The notes: a model not told the origin generated them from the sequence alone. A DNA stretch of 37,600 bases from Paulinella micropora (GCA_009731375.1 BJOX01000242.1:734383-771982); one strand, 5' to 3'; positions 22,442-33,377 are shown, counted from the first letter of the stretch. Numbers and translations are program-made.

Positions 22442-22534
22442 CCTATCTATCTATCTATCTATCTATCTATTTGTTACGTAGGTGATTGATCGATCATTTT
22501 CGGCAGAGCTTTTGGACCAAGGCAAGCACACTGG

Positions 22535-22537
<3 letters not shown>

Positions 22538-22589
<52 letters not shown>

Positions 22590-22718
22590 CTCTATCTCTC
22601 TCTATCTCTCTATCTCTATCTCTCTCTATCTATCTATATATATATATATCTACCAATCTCAGGCAAAACATTCACCAACCAAGACAAGTTAGCATCTATC
22701 TATCTATCTATCTATCTA

Positions 22719-22769
<51 letters not shown>

Positions 22770-22860
22770 ATATATATATATATATTTATATATATCTACC
22801 AATATCAGGCAAAACATTCACCAACCAGGACAAGTTAACATCTATCTATCTATCTCTCTA

Positions 22861-22907
<47 letters not shown>

Positions 22908-22986
22908 ATATATCTACCAATCTCAGGCAAAACATTCACCAACCAAGACAAGTTAACATCTATCTATCTATCTCTCTATCTCTCTA

Positions 22987-23038
<52 letters not shown>

Positions 23039-23072
23039 CTACCAATCTCAGGCAAAACATTCACCAACCAAG
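22538..23072 (+). repeat. (ATCT)n/(CT)n/(TA)n units with four copies of island family 8
   Basis: The island ATCTACCAATCTCAGG, CAGGCAAAACATTCACCAAC, CAAGACAAGTTAACATC occurs at 22648-22698, 22793-22841, 22910-22961 and 23036-23085. Each unit runs island, ATCT, CT, TA, next island, with ~115-145 bp spacing. The fourth copy continues directly into the family-9 sequence, so family 8 is the 5' part of one longer source segment. Confidence 0.9.
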
Positions 23073-23139
23073 ACAAGTTAACATTGAAGTTCAATTATGA
23101 GGGCCAAGTCATCAGCCATCACAACGTAGTAGACCAGGT

Positions 23140-23144
<5 letters not shown>
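23036..23144 (+). pseudogene. exon-like fragment (possible NTF2/SnoaL-like domain), longest copy
   Basis: This 109-base stretch is open in the plus frame and reads LPISGKTFTNQDKLTL then [19 protein letters not shown]. Protein-like composition contrasts with the surrounding repeats. The pattern of a beta strand, a 'NxEGQVIxHHxxxD' turn and a terminal Asp is like the last strands of NTF2-like/SnoaL domains, where 'f..dGkI..h....D' is typical. That is family knowledge applied to a short match, not proof. The 5' half repeats as family 8 and the 3' half as family 9. It has no start, stop or intact neighbours, so it is a captured exon piece at most. Confidence 0.4.
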
Positions 23145-23188
<44 letters not shown>

Positions 23189-23189
23189 A

Positions 23190-23226
<37 letters not shown>

Positions 23227-23293
23227 CTATCTATCCATCCATCATCCGCCATCTACCTATCTATCTGTCTATCTCGGGGAAACATGGTATTTT

Positions 23294-23365
<72 letters not shown>

Positions 23366-23435
23366 AACGCAAGTTAACATTGAAGTTCAATGATGAGGGC
23401 CAAGTCATCAGCCATCATAACGTAGTAGACCAGGT

Positions 23436-23489
<54 letters not shown>

Positions 23490-23514
23490 ATCTATCTATC
23501 TATCTATCTATCTA

Positions 23515-23547
<33 letters not shown>

Positions 23548-23626
23548 CATCCATCCATCTATCCATATATCCGCCATCTACCTATCTATCTGTCTATCTC
23601 AGGGAAAACACGGTATTTTTCTATCC

Positions 23627-23669
<43 letters not shown>

Positions 23670-23747
23670 CATCCATCTATCTCTCTACCTATCTATCTAT
23701 CTATCTATCTATCTCTCTATCTATCTCTCTATCTATCTCTCTATCTG

Positions 23748-23787
<40 letters not shown>

Positions 23788-23864
23788 ACTAACCGCAAGT
23801 TAACGTTGAAGTTCAATGATGAGAGCCAAGTCATCAGCCATCATAACGTAGTAGACCAGGTTCT
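23074..23864 (+). repeat. island family 9: three ~68 bp copies plus a second shared island
   Basis: Copies at 23074-23142, 23369-23437 and 23797-23864 share AAGTTAACATTGAAGTTCAA, GGCCAAGTCATCAGCCAT and AACGTAGTAGACCAGGTTCT. Copies 2 and 3 read AATGAT where copy 1 has AATTAT, and copy 3 reads GAGAGCCAA for GAGGGCCAA, so all remain open. A second island, CCGCCATCTACC then GGAAACATGGTATTTTTC (23245-23297) or GGAAAACACGGTATTTTTC (23571-23621), lies between them. ATCT arrays fill the rest. Confidence 0.9.
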
Positions 23865-23869
23865 GTCTG

Positions 23870-23917
<48 letters not shown>

Positions 23918-24010
23918 CTATCTTTTATCTATCTATCTATCGATCTATCTATCCATCTATCTAGCTATCTATCTATCTATCTATCTATCTATCTGTATTC
24001 CTATCTATAT
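23865..24010 (+). repeat. (ATCT)n array
   Basis: ATCT with a few GTCT, GATC and CATC variants, ending near 24010. Confidence 0.93.
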
Positions 24011-24011
24011 T

Positions 24012-24335
24012 GTCGGGCGCTTGCAAAGACAAATATCAGTATGTATCTGCCATGCTCGAACTATAATATTATAGTATGTGCAGTTTTTAATCTGTCATGC
24101 TCCACAAAATGTGGTCAGGCTACCGATAAAACTACATATGCGGCGCACCAAGTTTGACGTGTTTTGCGGACTCGCCGGCCCGGCTCCGGCTCGCCCGCAA
24201 AGCACGTCAAATTTGTGGATAGCGAAAAAAATATACCATTGTGTAGAAATGTATGTCTTTTTATGTTTTGTTTGTTTGTAGGGTGCTTGCAGAGACAAGC
24301 ATCAGGATGTATCTGCCTTGTTCGAGTTACGATCC
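24012..24335. repeat. element with ~50 bp flanking direct repeats and a GC-rich internal inverted repeat
   Basis: Direct repeats GGCGCTTGCAAAGACAAATA...ATGTATCTGCCATGCTCGA (24015-24060) and GGTGCTTGCAGAGACAAGCA...ATGTATCTGCCTTGTTCGA (24281-24326) enclose about 220 bases. Inside, TTTGACGTGTTTTGCGG (24153-24169) pairs with CCGCAAAGCACGTCAAA (24195-24211) with one mismatch around a 25-base GC-rich loop (CTCGCCGGCCCGGCTCCGGC in part). It could be a small non-autonomous transposon or a solo-LTR-like remnant. No coding frame is seen. Confidence 0.6.
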
Positions 24336-24466
<131 letters not shown>

Positions 24467-24519
24467 ATGGCTGCAAAATAAAGGCAGACATTTCCCCTCT
24501 TTTTTGACATTTAACAACA

Positions 24520-25104
<585 letters not shown>

Positions 25105-25431
25105 GAGGTGGAAGTTCTTGAGTACACAAGCAACTACTTCAATCGCTTCCTTCTCAGCTATGCATTTTGCCCACACCTCTACCGTGGCTAATTAGAAACC
25201 AAACTTGATACGACTTTTTTCGAACGAGAGCTACTGCACAAGCAATTGCGATAATAATTGGCAAGAATAAAGCACCTCAAGTACTAATTGTGCGTAAGGC
25301 ACCCAGATTTCCGGGTTCTGGGTGTGGAAGTGGCACCACAGCGGGCCAGGCTTTTCAGGAAACAAACCCAGAAAGTGGCACCAGAAAACCCGGAATTCGG
25401 AGTGGTGTAGCATGACTTGAAGGCCTAGGAA

Positions 25432-25432
<1 letters not shown>
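25105..25432. other. unique segment with duplicated AAGTGGCACCA
   Basis: Non-repetitive. AAGTGGCACCA occurs at 25328-25338 and 25373-25383. TTTCCGGGTTCTGGG on one side and CCAGAAAACCCGGAA on the other form an imperfect inverted repeat (25309-25395). No credible gene is seen. Confidence 0.5.
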
Positions 25433-25463
<31 letters not shown>

Positions 25464-25503
25464 ATATCTATCTTTCTATCTATCTATCTGACTTTTCGTT
25501 TAA

Positions 25504-25539
<36 letters not shown>

Positions 25540-25755
25540 CATTATTAGTATTTTCATTCAACATACCGGCCCGTCTGGAAGTGTTGGAACTGCCCTTGCG
25601 GGGGTGTCATTAGAGCCTATCGTCAATTCTTCGTACTCCCCTCACGGGTGAGACGATGGAGGCGCATGTGCAGAAATGCATCAGCCATTGACAGAGAAGC
25701 ACTATTATTATCATTATTATTATTATTATTATTAATTTAATAATAATAATTTATT
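25433..25755. repeat. (ATCT)n, then two (ATT)n arrays around a unique block
   Basis: ATCT at 25433-25490, ATT at 25507-25548 and 25704-25752. The 150-base block between (GGCCCGTCTGGAAGTGTTGG, CCCCTCACGGGTGAGACG) is non-repetitive. CTCACGGGTGAG contains a small stem. Nothing further is recognised. Confidence 0.8.
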
Positions 25756-25922
25756 AACATTTATTCATCTATTTATTTTAGAATTCATCATAACTCAGTT
25801 GTTACAGGTTTTTAGTCAGTACAGTTATACACAGTAAGAACATTGTTGTTTCACTTTAGTTTTTCTTTTGAATCAATTGTCGTTCTTCCCCAAACTGCTT
25901 TATCCCCTCAGAGCCCGTTGCG

Positions 25923-25953
<31 letters not shown>

Positions 25954-25967
25954 GTATATATATGCAC

Positions 25968-26013
<46 letters not shown>

Positions 26014-26600
26014 CATACTTCACTGTACTGTTCTATACAGAGGTAGCAATCAGTATACTGACCGGTTCAAGCTCAGTCACGATCGCATCGTACATCAAGT
26101 TTTATTGAAAAGGCCCCGGACAGAACAACACGGCCCGGCACGTTCTGGAGTGACTCCTTTACTGCCTCTTACCGACACACATCCTGCGGACCGGCCGGGG
26201 CCGGGTCATACTAAATCGGTCCGTTATCTCTTCTGCTTCCCCGTGACTCAGCTCTGCGAGTGGCAATTATTCTATTACAGTATTCCATTTTATCTATTCT
26301 GCTTCTCACTTAGCATTACAAGTGGCAAGTATTCTATTGAAACAGTGCTTGCGTAAAAAAAATATGTATACCTGAAACAGTGCTTGCGTAAAAAAAATAT
26401 TAATAAAAAAAATTGAAAAAAAAATGCTTGAAAAAAATTTAATATTAGGCTAACACTTCCCTCATGCTACTATTAATATCAGATCAAGATAATTAACTTG
26501 CAAGCAACTTCAATCAACTGACTATCAGTAAAAATAATTAGTCCACGTCCAGTGCGAGTCTCTCCGTGAGAACTCGTGCCCCCGAGCTCCAGCTCTATCT
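25756..26600. other. AT-rich unique region with (TA)n and a 27 bp duplication
   Basis: TA tracts at 25924-25950 and 25975-26010. A GC-rich patch at 26110-26215 (CCGGCCGGGGCCGGG). The sequence GAAACAGTGCTTGCG followed by TAAAAAAAATAT occurs at 26338-26364 and 26373-26399. A plus frame at 26105-26356 is open for 83 codons but has no recognisable domain and I do not call it. Confidence 0.6.
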
Positions 26601-27297
26601 AGTCTAGATCTAGTACTAGTACTGTAGTAGATCTATCCCAGTATCCTTCCTCTAGCTTCGGATGTAAATCCCCTAGATCCCATCCTTTTCTGCAATACGG
26701 GCCGGTAGATGAATTTCTCCAAATTTTGCCGATTTTGCCATCCGAAATTCCCCTATTTTTTCGCTGAAGATATTTTGGTAATTTTTGGTCAGGACTACCG
26801 TTTTTTTCTTCAAACACAGCGTTGGTTTCGTTGGTCTCTTCCTGTAGATCAAAACTGTCTATCGCGACCTGTGCAACAAACCATCGCTCTCACAAACCAT
26901 CGCTTTGCACCAACGGCAGTGATTGAGCAGGCGGAAACTTTGCCAGGAAGACAAACCATGAATAAAAACTTGTCTTGCTCATTCCACGTGAACCTTTTTT
27001 TTGGAAACCTTTTTTCGTTTGCATAGCTCCCTCCTGGCTCATGCAAGCATGCATATTAATACTCATATTGCACATGCATTCATGCAATTACTGTATGCAT
27101 ACATCAATACATGCAAATGTGAAATATATGCACAACAAAAACCAAAAATGGTTGTGTGGGTGGATTTGGAAAGTGAAATAGTGGGATTAGGCTAGAGGCT
27201 TAGCTTACTTCTTTTTTCTCATTGTTTTGAAGGGGTCTATGAAGACAGAAAAAAGCTCTGCCCAACATAAATTAAGAGAACGAAGAGAAAGAGGGCA
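26601..27297. other. unique AT-rich region, no gene recognised
   Basis: It contains a GATCTAGTACTAGTACTGTAGTAGATC inverted repeat near 26606-26633 and two CTCACAAACCATCGCT-like direct copies (CAAACCATCGCTCTCA and CAAACCATCGCTTTGC, 26876-26905). Short frames on both strands overlap and none stands out. Confidence 0.55.
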
Positions 27298-27960
27298 GTC
27301 TGTCTGTCTGCCTGCCTGCCTACCTGCCTGTCTGCCTTTCTGTCTGTTTGTCTGTCTCTCTGTGGCCGTTGTCTTGATTGAACTTTTGATCGAAACACAA
27401 GTCTATTTTGTCTGGTCTGGCTGGTCTGGTCTGGTCTGGTCTGCCCTGTCTGTCTGCCTGTCTCTGTCGGACTGACAAACTGACGACTGACTCTCTTTTG
27501 TCTGTCGTATATCTGTCTTAATCTGTAGGTCGATCTGTCTGTCGTCCTAAGGATATATACAGACATACATTAATACATTCAGACAAACATACATAAATAC
27601 ACACGCACACACATACATACATACATTTATATATATCCATAACTACATTCATACATACAAACATGCATACATACATAAATACATAAATGCATACATACAT
27701 ACATACATGCATGGTGCTTTTTGTAGAAGGTTTGGTGACCTCGAGGCGAGTGTTCCACCTTGTTGTAGAAAGCCTTGGTAGTCGACAGTGTAGCTTTTCA
27801 CTTCGCTGCCGCGTTTTTGGTATGTCTTTATGCATCCATAGTATGATGTTGTATTGACGTGTGTGTGTGTGTGTGTGTGTGGTTTCTGCCTGTGAACGTG
27901 TCTTTTGTGTGTGTCTGTTTGTGTATGTGTGTGTCTGTGTGTGTGTGAAATTTATTATAT
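27298..27960. repeat. (TCTG)n, (TGGTC)n, (ACAT)n and (GT)n arrays
   Basis: TCTG/CCTG at 27298-27360, CTGGT pentamers at 27415-27445, TCTG at 27448-27545, ACAT at 27560-27710, unique sequence 27716-27855, GT at 27858-27882 and 27905-27950. Confidence 0.88.
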
Positions 27961-28101
27961 ATACGTTTGTTGTATTATGTTGTGTGTTTTGTCTTAGACT
28001 GTATTATCTCTTGAGACAAGCGCTCCTCGACTGTGTGCAACTTGTACTCTCTGTGTGATACATCGTGACTGTTCCAAGAAGTAACTGGGCGTAGTTCACA
28101 A

Positions 28102-28503
28102 ATGGTGAGTTTCTCTCTCTCTCTCTGTCTCTCTCTCATCTTGGTATATGTCACTCCCAGAGTATGAAAGATAGTATCTATTCATGTATTCCAGTGTCTT
28201 GTTATTTATAAATATAAATGACATGTGATGTGGCCATAGGGGGGAATCAAAAAACCAGTGCGCATCAAAGAAACGGGGAGAGTGTTCGACTCCATGGAAC
28301 ACGCGGCGAAAGCAGTAAACATAGACAGAAAGAGAGAAGAAAGGAAACATAGAGAGAAGAAAGGAAAGGAAAGTCAAGGAAAGTAAAAGGAAGGGAAGGG
28401 AAAGAAAAGAAATTAAAGAAAGAAAGAAGGAAAGAAAGAAAGAAAGAAGGAAAGAAAGAAAGAAATCTTCTTCTCCTCTTCCTCTTCTTCTTCTTCTTCG
28501 TCT

Positions 28504-28550
<47 letters not shown>

Positions 28551-29296
28551 TTCTTCTTCTTCTCCCCCTCCCCCTCCCTCTTCCTCTCCCTCTTCCTCGC
28601 CTTCCTCTCCCTCTTCCTCGCCTTCCCCTCTTCCTCGCCTTCCTCTCCCTCTTCCTCGCCTTCCTCTCCTCTTCCTCGTCTTCCTCTCCCTCTTCCTCGC
28701 CTTCCTCTCCCTCTTCCTCGCTCCCTCTTCCTCGCCTTCCTCTCCCTCTTCCTCGCTCCCTCTTCCTCGCCTTCCTCTCCCTCTTCCTCGCCTTCCTCTC
28801 CCTCTTCCTCGCCTTCCTCTCCCTCTTCCTTGCCTTCCTCTCCCTCTCCCTCGCCTTCCTCTCCCTCTCCCTCGCCTTCCTCTCCCTCTCCCTCGCCTTC
28901 CATTCCCTCTTCCGCCCTCGCCTTCCGCTCCCTCTTCCGCTTCCGCCTTCCGCTCCCTCTTGCGCTTCCGCTTCTTCCGCTTCCTCCTCTTCCTCTTCCG
29001 CTTCCTCCTCTTCCTCTTCCGCTTTCCTCCTCCTCCTCCTCCTCCTTGTCCTCCTCCTCCTCTTCCTCCTCCTTGTCCTCCTCCTCCTCTTCCTCCTCCT
29101 CTTCCACTTCCTCCTCTTCCACTTCCTCCTCCTCTCCTCCTCCTCCTCCTCCATCTCCTCCTACTTACATCATCAACTGCTGTGCGTACAGATGGGTTTG
29201 GCGGGACGGCAAAACATCTACCAGGCCATCTACAAGGGAACCATGGCTGGTGGCTGGAACTGGGAGTACGTCTTCGAGGAACACTATACTCGATAA
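28102..29296 (+). CDS. candidate two-exon microgene with a pyrimidine-rich intron
   Basis: An ATG at 28102-28104 is followed at once by GTGAGT (28105-28110), a consensus-type 5' splice site. The next unique sequence after ~1 kb of pyrimidine repeats is TGTGCGTACAG ending at 29191, a plausible acceptor, followed by ATG 29192 and 34 open codons to TAA 29294-29296. The peptide has ordinary protein composition (begins MGLAGRQNIYQAIYKG, ends GGWNWEYVFEEHYTR) with Trp, Tyr and no low complexity, unlike nearby frames. If spliced, exon 1 would contribute only the Met codon in phase 0. I do not recognise the family. Alternatives are a short stand-alone ORF, a middle exon using the internal GA/GTACGT donor at 29266, or chance. 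Confidence 0.35.
28320..28465. repeat. (GAAA)n/(GGAA)n purine block
   Basis: Purine-rich AAGGAAAG and GAAAGAAAGAAG repeats run to 28465. They join directly to pyrimidine repeats, so a purine-to-pyrimidine strand switch lies at about 28467. Confidence 0.9.
28466..29160. repeat. pyrimidine minisatellite, 21-bp unit
   Basis: CTT repeats (28466-28560) are followed by a CCTTCCTCTCCCTCTTCCTCG type unit of 21 bp (28575-28910), then CCGCTTCC and CTCCTC repeats to 29160. Long Glu/Arg/Gly or Ser/Pro frames on both strands follow from the composition. I reject them as proteins. Confidence 0.93.
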
Positions 29297-29356
29297 TGCT
29301 TCTCCTGACGCTTTTCCTTTCACTCCCTTTGCCTCCGCCGCTCTTGATCAAGCCAG

Positions 29357-29560
29357 ATGGCAGAGCTGACGTTTTTTGACTTGAAGACACCATGGAGGCA
29401 ACATCATCACCATCTCATCATCACAGGCGACAACAACAACAAGCCACAAGAGCAACAAACGCGAGCGAAAAGGCAGGAAGAGAAAGAGGAAGAGGAAGAG
29501 AAAGGTGATGAGGAAGAGGAAGATGTTGACAACTACATTCATATTTTACATACTTACATA
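29357..29560 (+). other. possible acidic low-complexity exon
   Basis: After CAAGCCAG at 29349-29356, an ATG opens a frame beginning MAELTFFDLKTPWRQHHHH, then Gln/Arg/Lys- and Glu-rich text (about residues 30-57) before running into ACAT repeats near 29545. The first ~15 residues look ordinary. The remainder is low complexity. No family is recognised. It may be an exon start or chance. Confidence 0.2.
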
Positions 29561-30110
29561 CATATACATACATACATTTGTGTGTCCGCACTTGCCTGTC
29601 CTTTCAAACTTATGAGGTCAGGAAGGTGCATGTGTGTTTTCCTTCTTTTTCTGGCATATGTCGCAAGTTCGGAAGGAAAGGGGCATCTATTGCTATTTCT
29701 GTTTCTTCCAGTATGATCTTGTCTCATTTCCTAAATCAAGTTCTGTTACATCAGTCTTTGGATGGGCAAGATTTTGCCTGACGAATTTACGACAGTTACT
29801 TTCAGGTATGCCATCAGGCTCACGGCAAGAAAAGCACAACATATTGTTTTCCTAAAATTCATCGTTCACGGTGTAAGAAATACCCGGCCCACAATCATGG
29901 CACATCAAACACCACACTGTTCAATATTCACAACGACTGTAACATCTAACATCCCCTAACTAAACGTGACTAAACATAAATTGTAACAGAAGGCTTGTTA
30001 TGACCCCCTAGGGGAAACTCATGAGCTAATTTTTCGTGTGGTGGGACCTGTAGGCACTCTTGCATTAACTACTACTGCTATTACTAACGACATTCCAGTG
30101 GGAGAACTAA
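29561..30110. other. unique region without recognised gene
   Basis: Non-repetitive sequence. Plus frames at 29578-29855 overlap each other and none has a domain I can name. Confidence 0.5.
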
Positions 30111-30535
30111 GTCCACCCCAACTTCGGCCACCCGCAAAAAGAGTGGAATTTTCGCAAAAGTGAGAAAAAATATTTACGAAATTTCACGCATTTTGCGGGT
30201 GGCCGGAACTTTTTCACTGTTCTTGCGACGAATTTATTGCTGTTGACATTCAAGACAACAACAAAAATTAGTTTTTCATTTTTGTGTAAGATTTTCATTT
30301 TTGTGACAGTTTTTCATTTTTGTGACAAAAATTCAAATTTTCAAATTTAACGGTAACATTTCGCGAAAATTTACGATATTTTGCGGACGAATATAGCAGT
30401 TAATTTGAAAAATTCAAATTTTCACCCAAAATCAAAATTCCAACCAAAACTGAAATTCCAACCAAAACAGAAAAATCAATTTTTTTTGTTGTCTTGAATG
30501 TCAACAGCAATATTGGTGGCCGGAATACTTGGACA
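30111..30535. mobile_element. fold-back (MITE-like) element
   Basis: The outer ends are GTCCA (30111-30115) and TGGAC (30529-30533), each followed inward by CGGCCACC or its complement. A perfect 26-base inverted repeat occupies 30235-30260 and 30487-30512 (core TGTTGACATTCAAGACAACA). A second stem, CGGCCACCCGCAAAA (30125-30139), pairs with TTTTGCGGGTGGCCG (30191-30205). The centre holds TTTCGCGAAA and repeats of CAAATTTT and CCAACCAAAA. There is no transposase frame. I infer a non-autonomous DNA element with nested inverted repeats. Target-site duplication was not clear. Confidence 0.65.
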
Positions 30536-30604
30536 AACCTTATCCAAGTTTGATCGTGACATGCTTCATCAATCATAGTGCTGTAGCAAACTACTGTAGC
30601 CATC

Positions 30605-31507
30605 GTTTGAAAGCTCAGGACAAGAGCTCAAATGACTTGCTAGTGTTTAAATTCCCTTAAATATTGATTGAGAAAGATGGGGGTCAAAGTTGGGTGATTT
30701 GCCCTTTTAATGTCTTCAGTGGTACTGCTTCACGCCCGACGCCCAAGGAACACTTCCACACTTGAAACAATAAGCGAGGGACACGTTTGAGCGTATGCAG
30801 CTGACCAGGTCGGTCAGTGTTCTGGACTTGGTGGCAATTTTCTATTATTATTACTGCCAGTAATTTATTTTTTTATTTTGTTTACAGGCTTGGTAAATAC
30901 TTTCTTTACATATTATTCTTGATATCAATACACTGGTAGATAGTCTAACCTGAAGTAACCTTGTCAGCGTGTTATTATCAATTTAAGCTTATCAATACTA
31001 CCAGTAATAAGAACAGCCTACGGTGTTAACCCTCTTAAGACCTTTCTATACAATGGATAATGGCCTCCGCAATGACTTCCGTCGTGTACCGGCAACCGGG
31101 CGTCCCAGTCTTACCGGTTGTAGACTTCAACTAGCAGAACGAAGAATTTAAGAACAATGCGAACAATTCCCGTCAGGTGAACTACCGAACGAAAATATGT
31201 ATTAATAATATTAATAATACTGTCTCAGAAATTGCTACACGAAACGTATTGATATAGGGGGAAAACGGTAATAGTAAAAAGATGGTGGCACAAGTACTAG
31301 AACAAGTATTACTGTGGATATTCAAGTGGCAAACTATCCAACTTTAATCTCATCGTTCTCCCGCATCAATCTATTAATAAGTTACACGCCGAATCTGAAG
31401 CCAGCATGGAAAGCTTAGGAAAAGAGCTTTCCAGCGGTGTGCGCTGCATTTCCGTATCTCAAATATTGATTGAGAAAGACGAGGTCAAAGTTTAAATGTT
31501 TTGCCAC
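30605..31507 (+). repeat. dispersed repeat pair with AAATATTGATTGAGAAAGA core
   Basis: Copy A (about 30608-30705) and copy B (about 31410-31507) share GAAAGCT..AGGA.AAGAGCT, AAATATTGATTGAGAAAGA, GGTCAAAGTT and TTTGCC. In copy B, GGAAAGCT and AGCTTTCC form an 8-bp stem around TAGGAAAAG. Between the copies lies AT-rich unique DNA with no gene recognised. Confidence 0.6.
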
Positions 31508-33377
31508 AAGTTGAATGTCCACAGTAGCCTACTACATAATATATTAATAAGTTGAAACTTGAAAGAGCTGAATTAATTACTAATATTAATATCAGTAATA
31601 ATAATAACATTTATTAAGACCGGAGGTCTAACCAGTGCCTTACGAGTTCAAAAAGAAAAAGGAATTTAATAAAACCTTGAACACAACGGGTTCAGTACTA
31701 ACTAACCTCTGATAGTACTTCGAGAGTAGAAAGGGAAGTCAGGAACTGAATGAATCCAGTTGAACAACAAGCCAAAGCCTGCGGGAAACCACAGTTAAAA
31801 ACATAGTGTCCCTTAGACCATGCCACTGCTCACTGACACGATGCGTTACGTCCGTAACCTGCACAAATGACAACTTGAAAACACTAGTACCACAAGCAAT
31901 AACACATAAGCTCAATTTCCCTTATTTAGCCATAAATTCGCAGTCACGGGAAAAAACTGCTAAATTTCACTGAATTTCCATTAAATAATCCATAACTTGA
32001 AATGGTTACTACAATCAAATAAAAGGATCGGGTCAACGCTATTAATATGGGAGATTAATCCATTAGGATGCTACAACTTGGTGTAACATAATCCTGTTAA
32101 CCTCTCCCACTCCGGTAAACGGTTAAGAGTAAAATATAGGATTTAAGGCCGTATGGGGTATAAGCTTCCCAGCTTCCCGTCCATATCACTTTATCCTAAT
32201 ACAACATTAAAATCGGAACTATTATTCAAAACCGGAAATCTAATAAGAATTCATCTTATAAAACATTTAATAACAAGGAATCACTTCTACGAGTGAATTC
32301 CCGTAAAAACCAATAGCGTAAAAACGATGTGGTATACAGTGGGTGTTACAAACAGTAACGATTACTACTAACGGATAAGTAAAGTGATAATGAACAGCGC
32401 TGAGGCACGGAGGAAGTGTGTAATATGTTTTTTTAGGCATCATTAAGTTTGAAAGTTAAGCGTTGGTATTAATAAAACGGGTGCATTTTTTGCGTAACAA
32501 GTTCAAACTTTTCATTTTTTTGTTGAATTTTTTTTTTGGACATCACTGGGCCCCCCGAATTATCAGGTAAAAAACTTATTTATAGATTTCGTCTGGCTGG
32601 ACCCGTCTGAAACGCTGATTTTATCCTGGTCCGCCTTTGGACGCCTTTTTGTTTTTGCGTCACTGAGATAATATAACGAGACATCATTCTCTTTTTGAGG
32701 ATTGTGTTTGGTTATATATATTATTAATACCGACTTACTCTTCCATTGAGCTATCGTTGGGGAGAGTACATTTGGATTCCATAGCTCAAGGCTGATTTCT
32801 TTTCTGATCTGTCGCAAAGACATCAGACAAGCACAAATTTATTTTTCGCTGACCTGTCGCAAAGATATCAGACGAAAACAAACACTCCAACTCATTCTCA
32901 AACAAAAAACTTACAAATAAGCAATCAACTTGTCACAGGCTGGCATAACCTTTAGCCCTTGTGCACATTTGGCTTTTGTGTGTTCTTCTACAAGACACCA
33001 GAGCACACCTACTACACTTCCTCTTGCTGCTTCTATAAAGCTAAGTAGGACCAGTGTGAAACAAACATCAAACAAACACACAGACAGAGGAGAAACGAGC
33101 ATAGCACTCCCACTCTCTGTTCTGAACCATTTTCCCTGCATTTTCTCTGCAGAAACCAGAGGGAATTGCATATCTCTCACACAAGAGCAAAAGTTTAACA
33201 AGTATTGAAGCACTGTCCGACGACAGACTGACTTCTACAAAACAGCTCTTTTGGCCACTCTATCGCTATCTTTGTGTAGGGTCTGACGCCCCATAACTGT
33301 TTCAACAGAGAAAAGGAAGGGGAGAAGAAGGTTGCGTAGAGAGAAAAGAAAACAGAAAAAGACTCTCATAGCATAAG
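31508..33377. other. AT-rich unique region with a duplicated hairpin
   Basis: Mostly unique sequence. At 32803-32828 and 32848-32873, near-identical segments contain CTGTCGCAAAGA then ATCAGAC. The first can fold as TCTGAT/ATCAGA with an inner GTC/GAC. A lone Pol III A-box-like TAGCTCAATGGA lies on the minus strand near 32745 with no B box. Frames on both strands at 32911-33213 overlap and neither has recognisable domains. No gene is called. Confidence 0.55.

Larger units (their letters stand above)
20593..22515 (+). repeat. (ATCT)n arrays with seven copies of island family 7b
   Basis: Islands read TTGTTACATAGGTGATTGAT, CGATCAT, TTCGGCAGAGCTTTTGAACC, ATATC. They start near 20857, 21031, 21376, 21545, 21799, 22143 and 22471. 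The GCAGAGCTTTTGA core is shared with family 7 at 16.5-17.9 kb, so the two families are related. Between islands are ATCT arrays with GATC palindrome clusters (20688-20724, 20949-20967, 21146-21176). A 10-N gap is at 21364-21373. The last island has GGACCAAGGCAAGCACACTG in place of the ATATC tail. Confidence 0.9.

Noticed and set aside
26105-26356. 83-codon plus frame with Pro/Arg-rich start
   Set aside because: No domain, AT-rich Phe/Ser tail, overlaps non-coding-looking sequence, and no splice or conservation evidence.
28096-29393. Long Glu/Arg/Gly-rich minus-strand frames
   Set aside because: Two or three overlapping minus frames are open at once because of the pyrimidine minisatellite on the plus strand.
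32740-32770. tRNA-like sequence on the minus strand (TAGCTCAATGGA box A)
   Set aside because: No B box follows within the expected distance and the anticodon arm does not pair.
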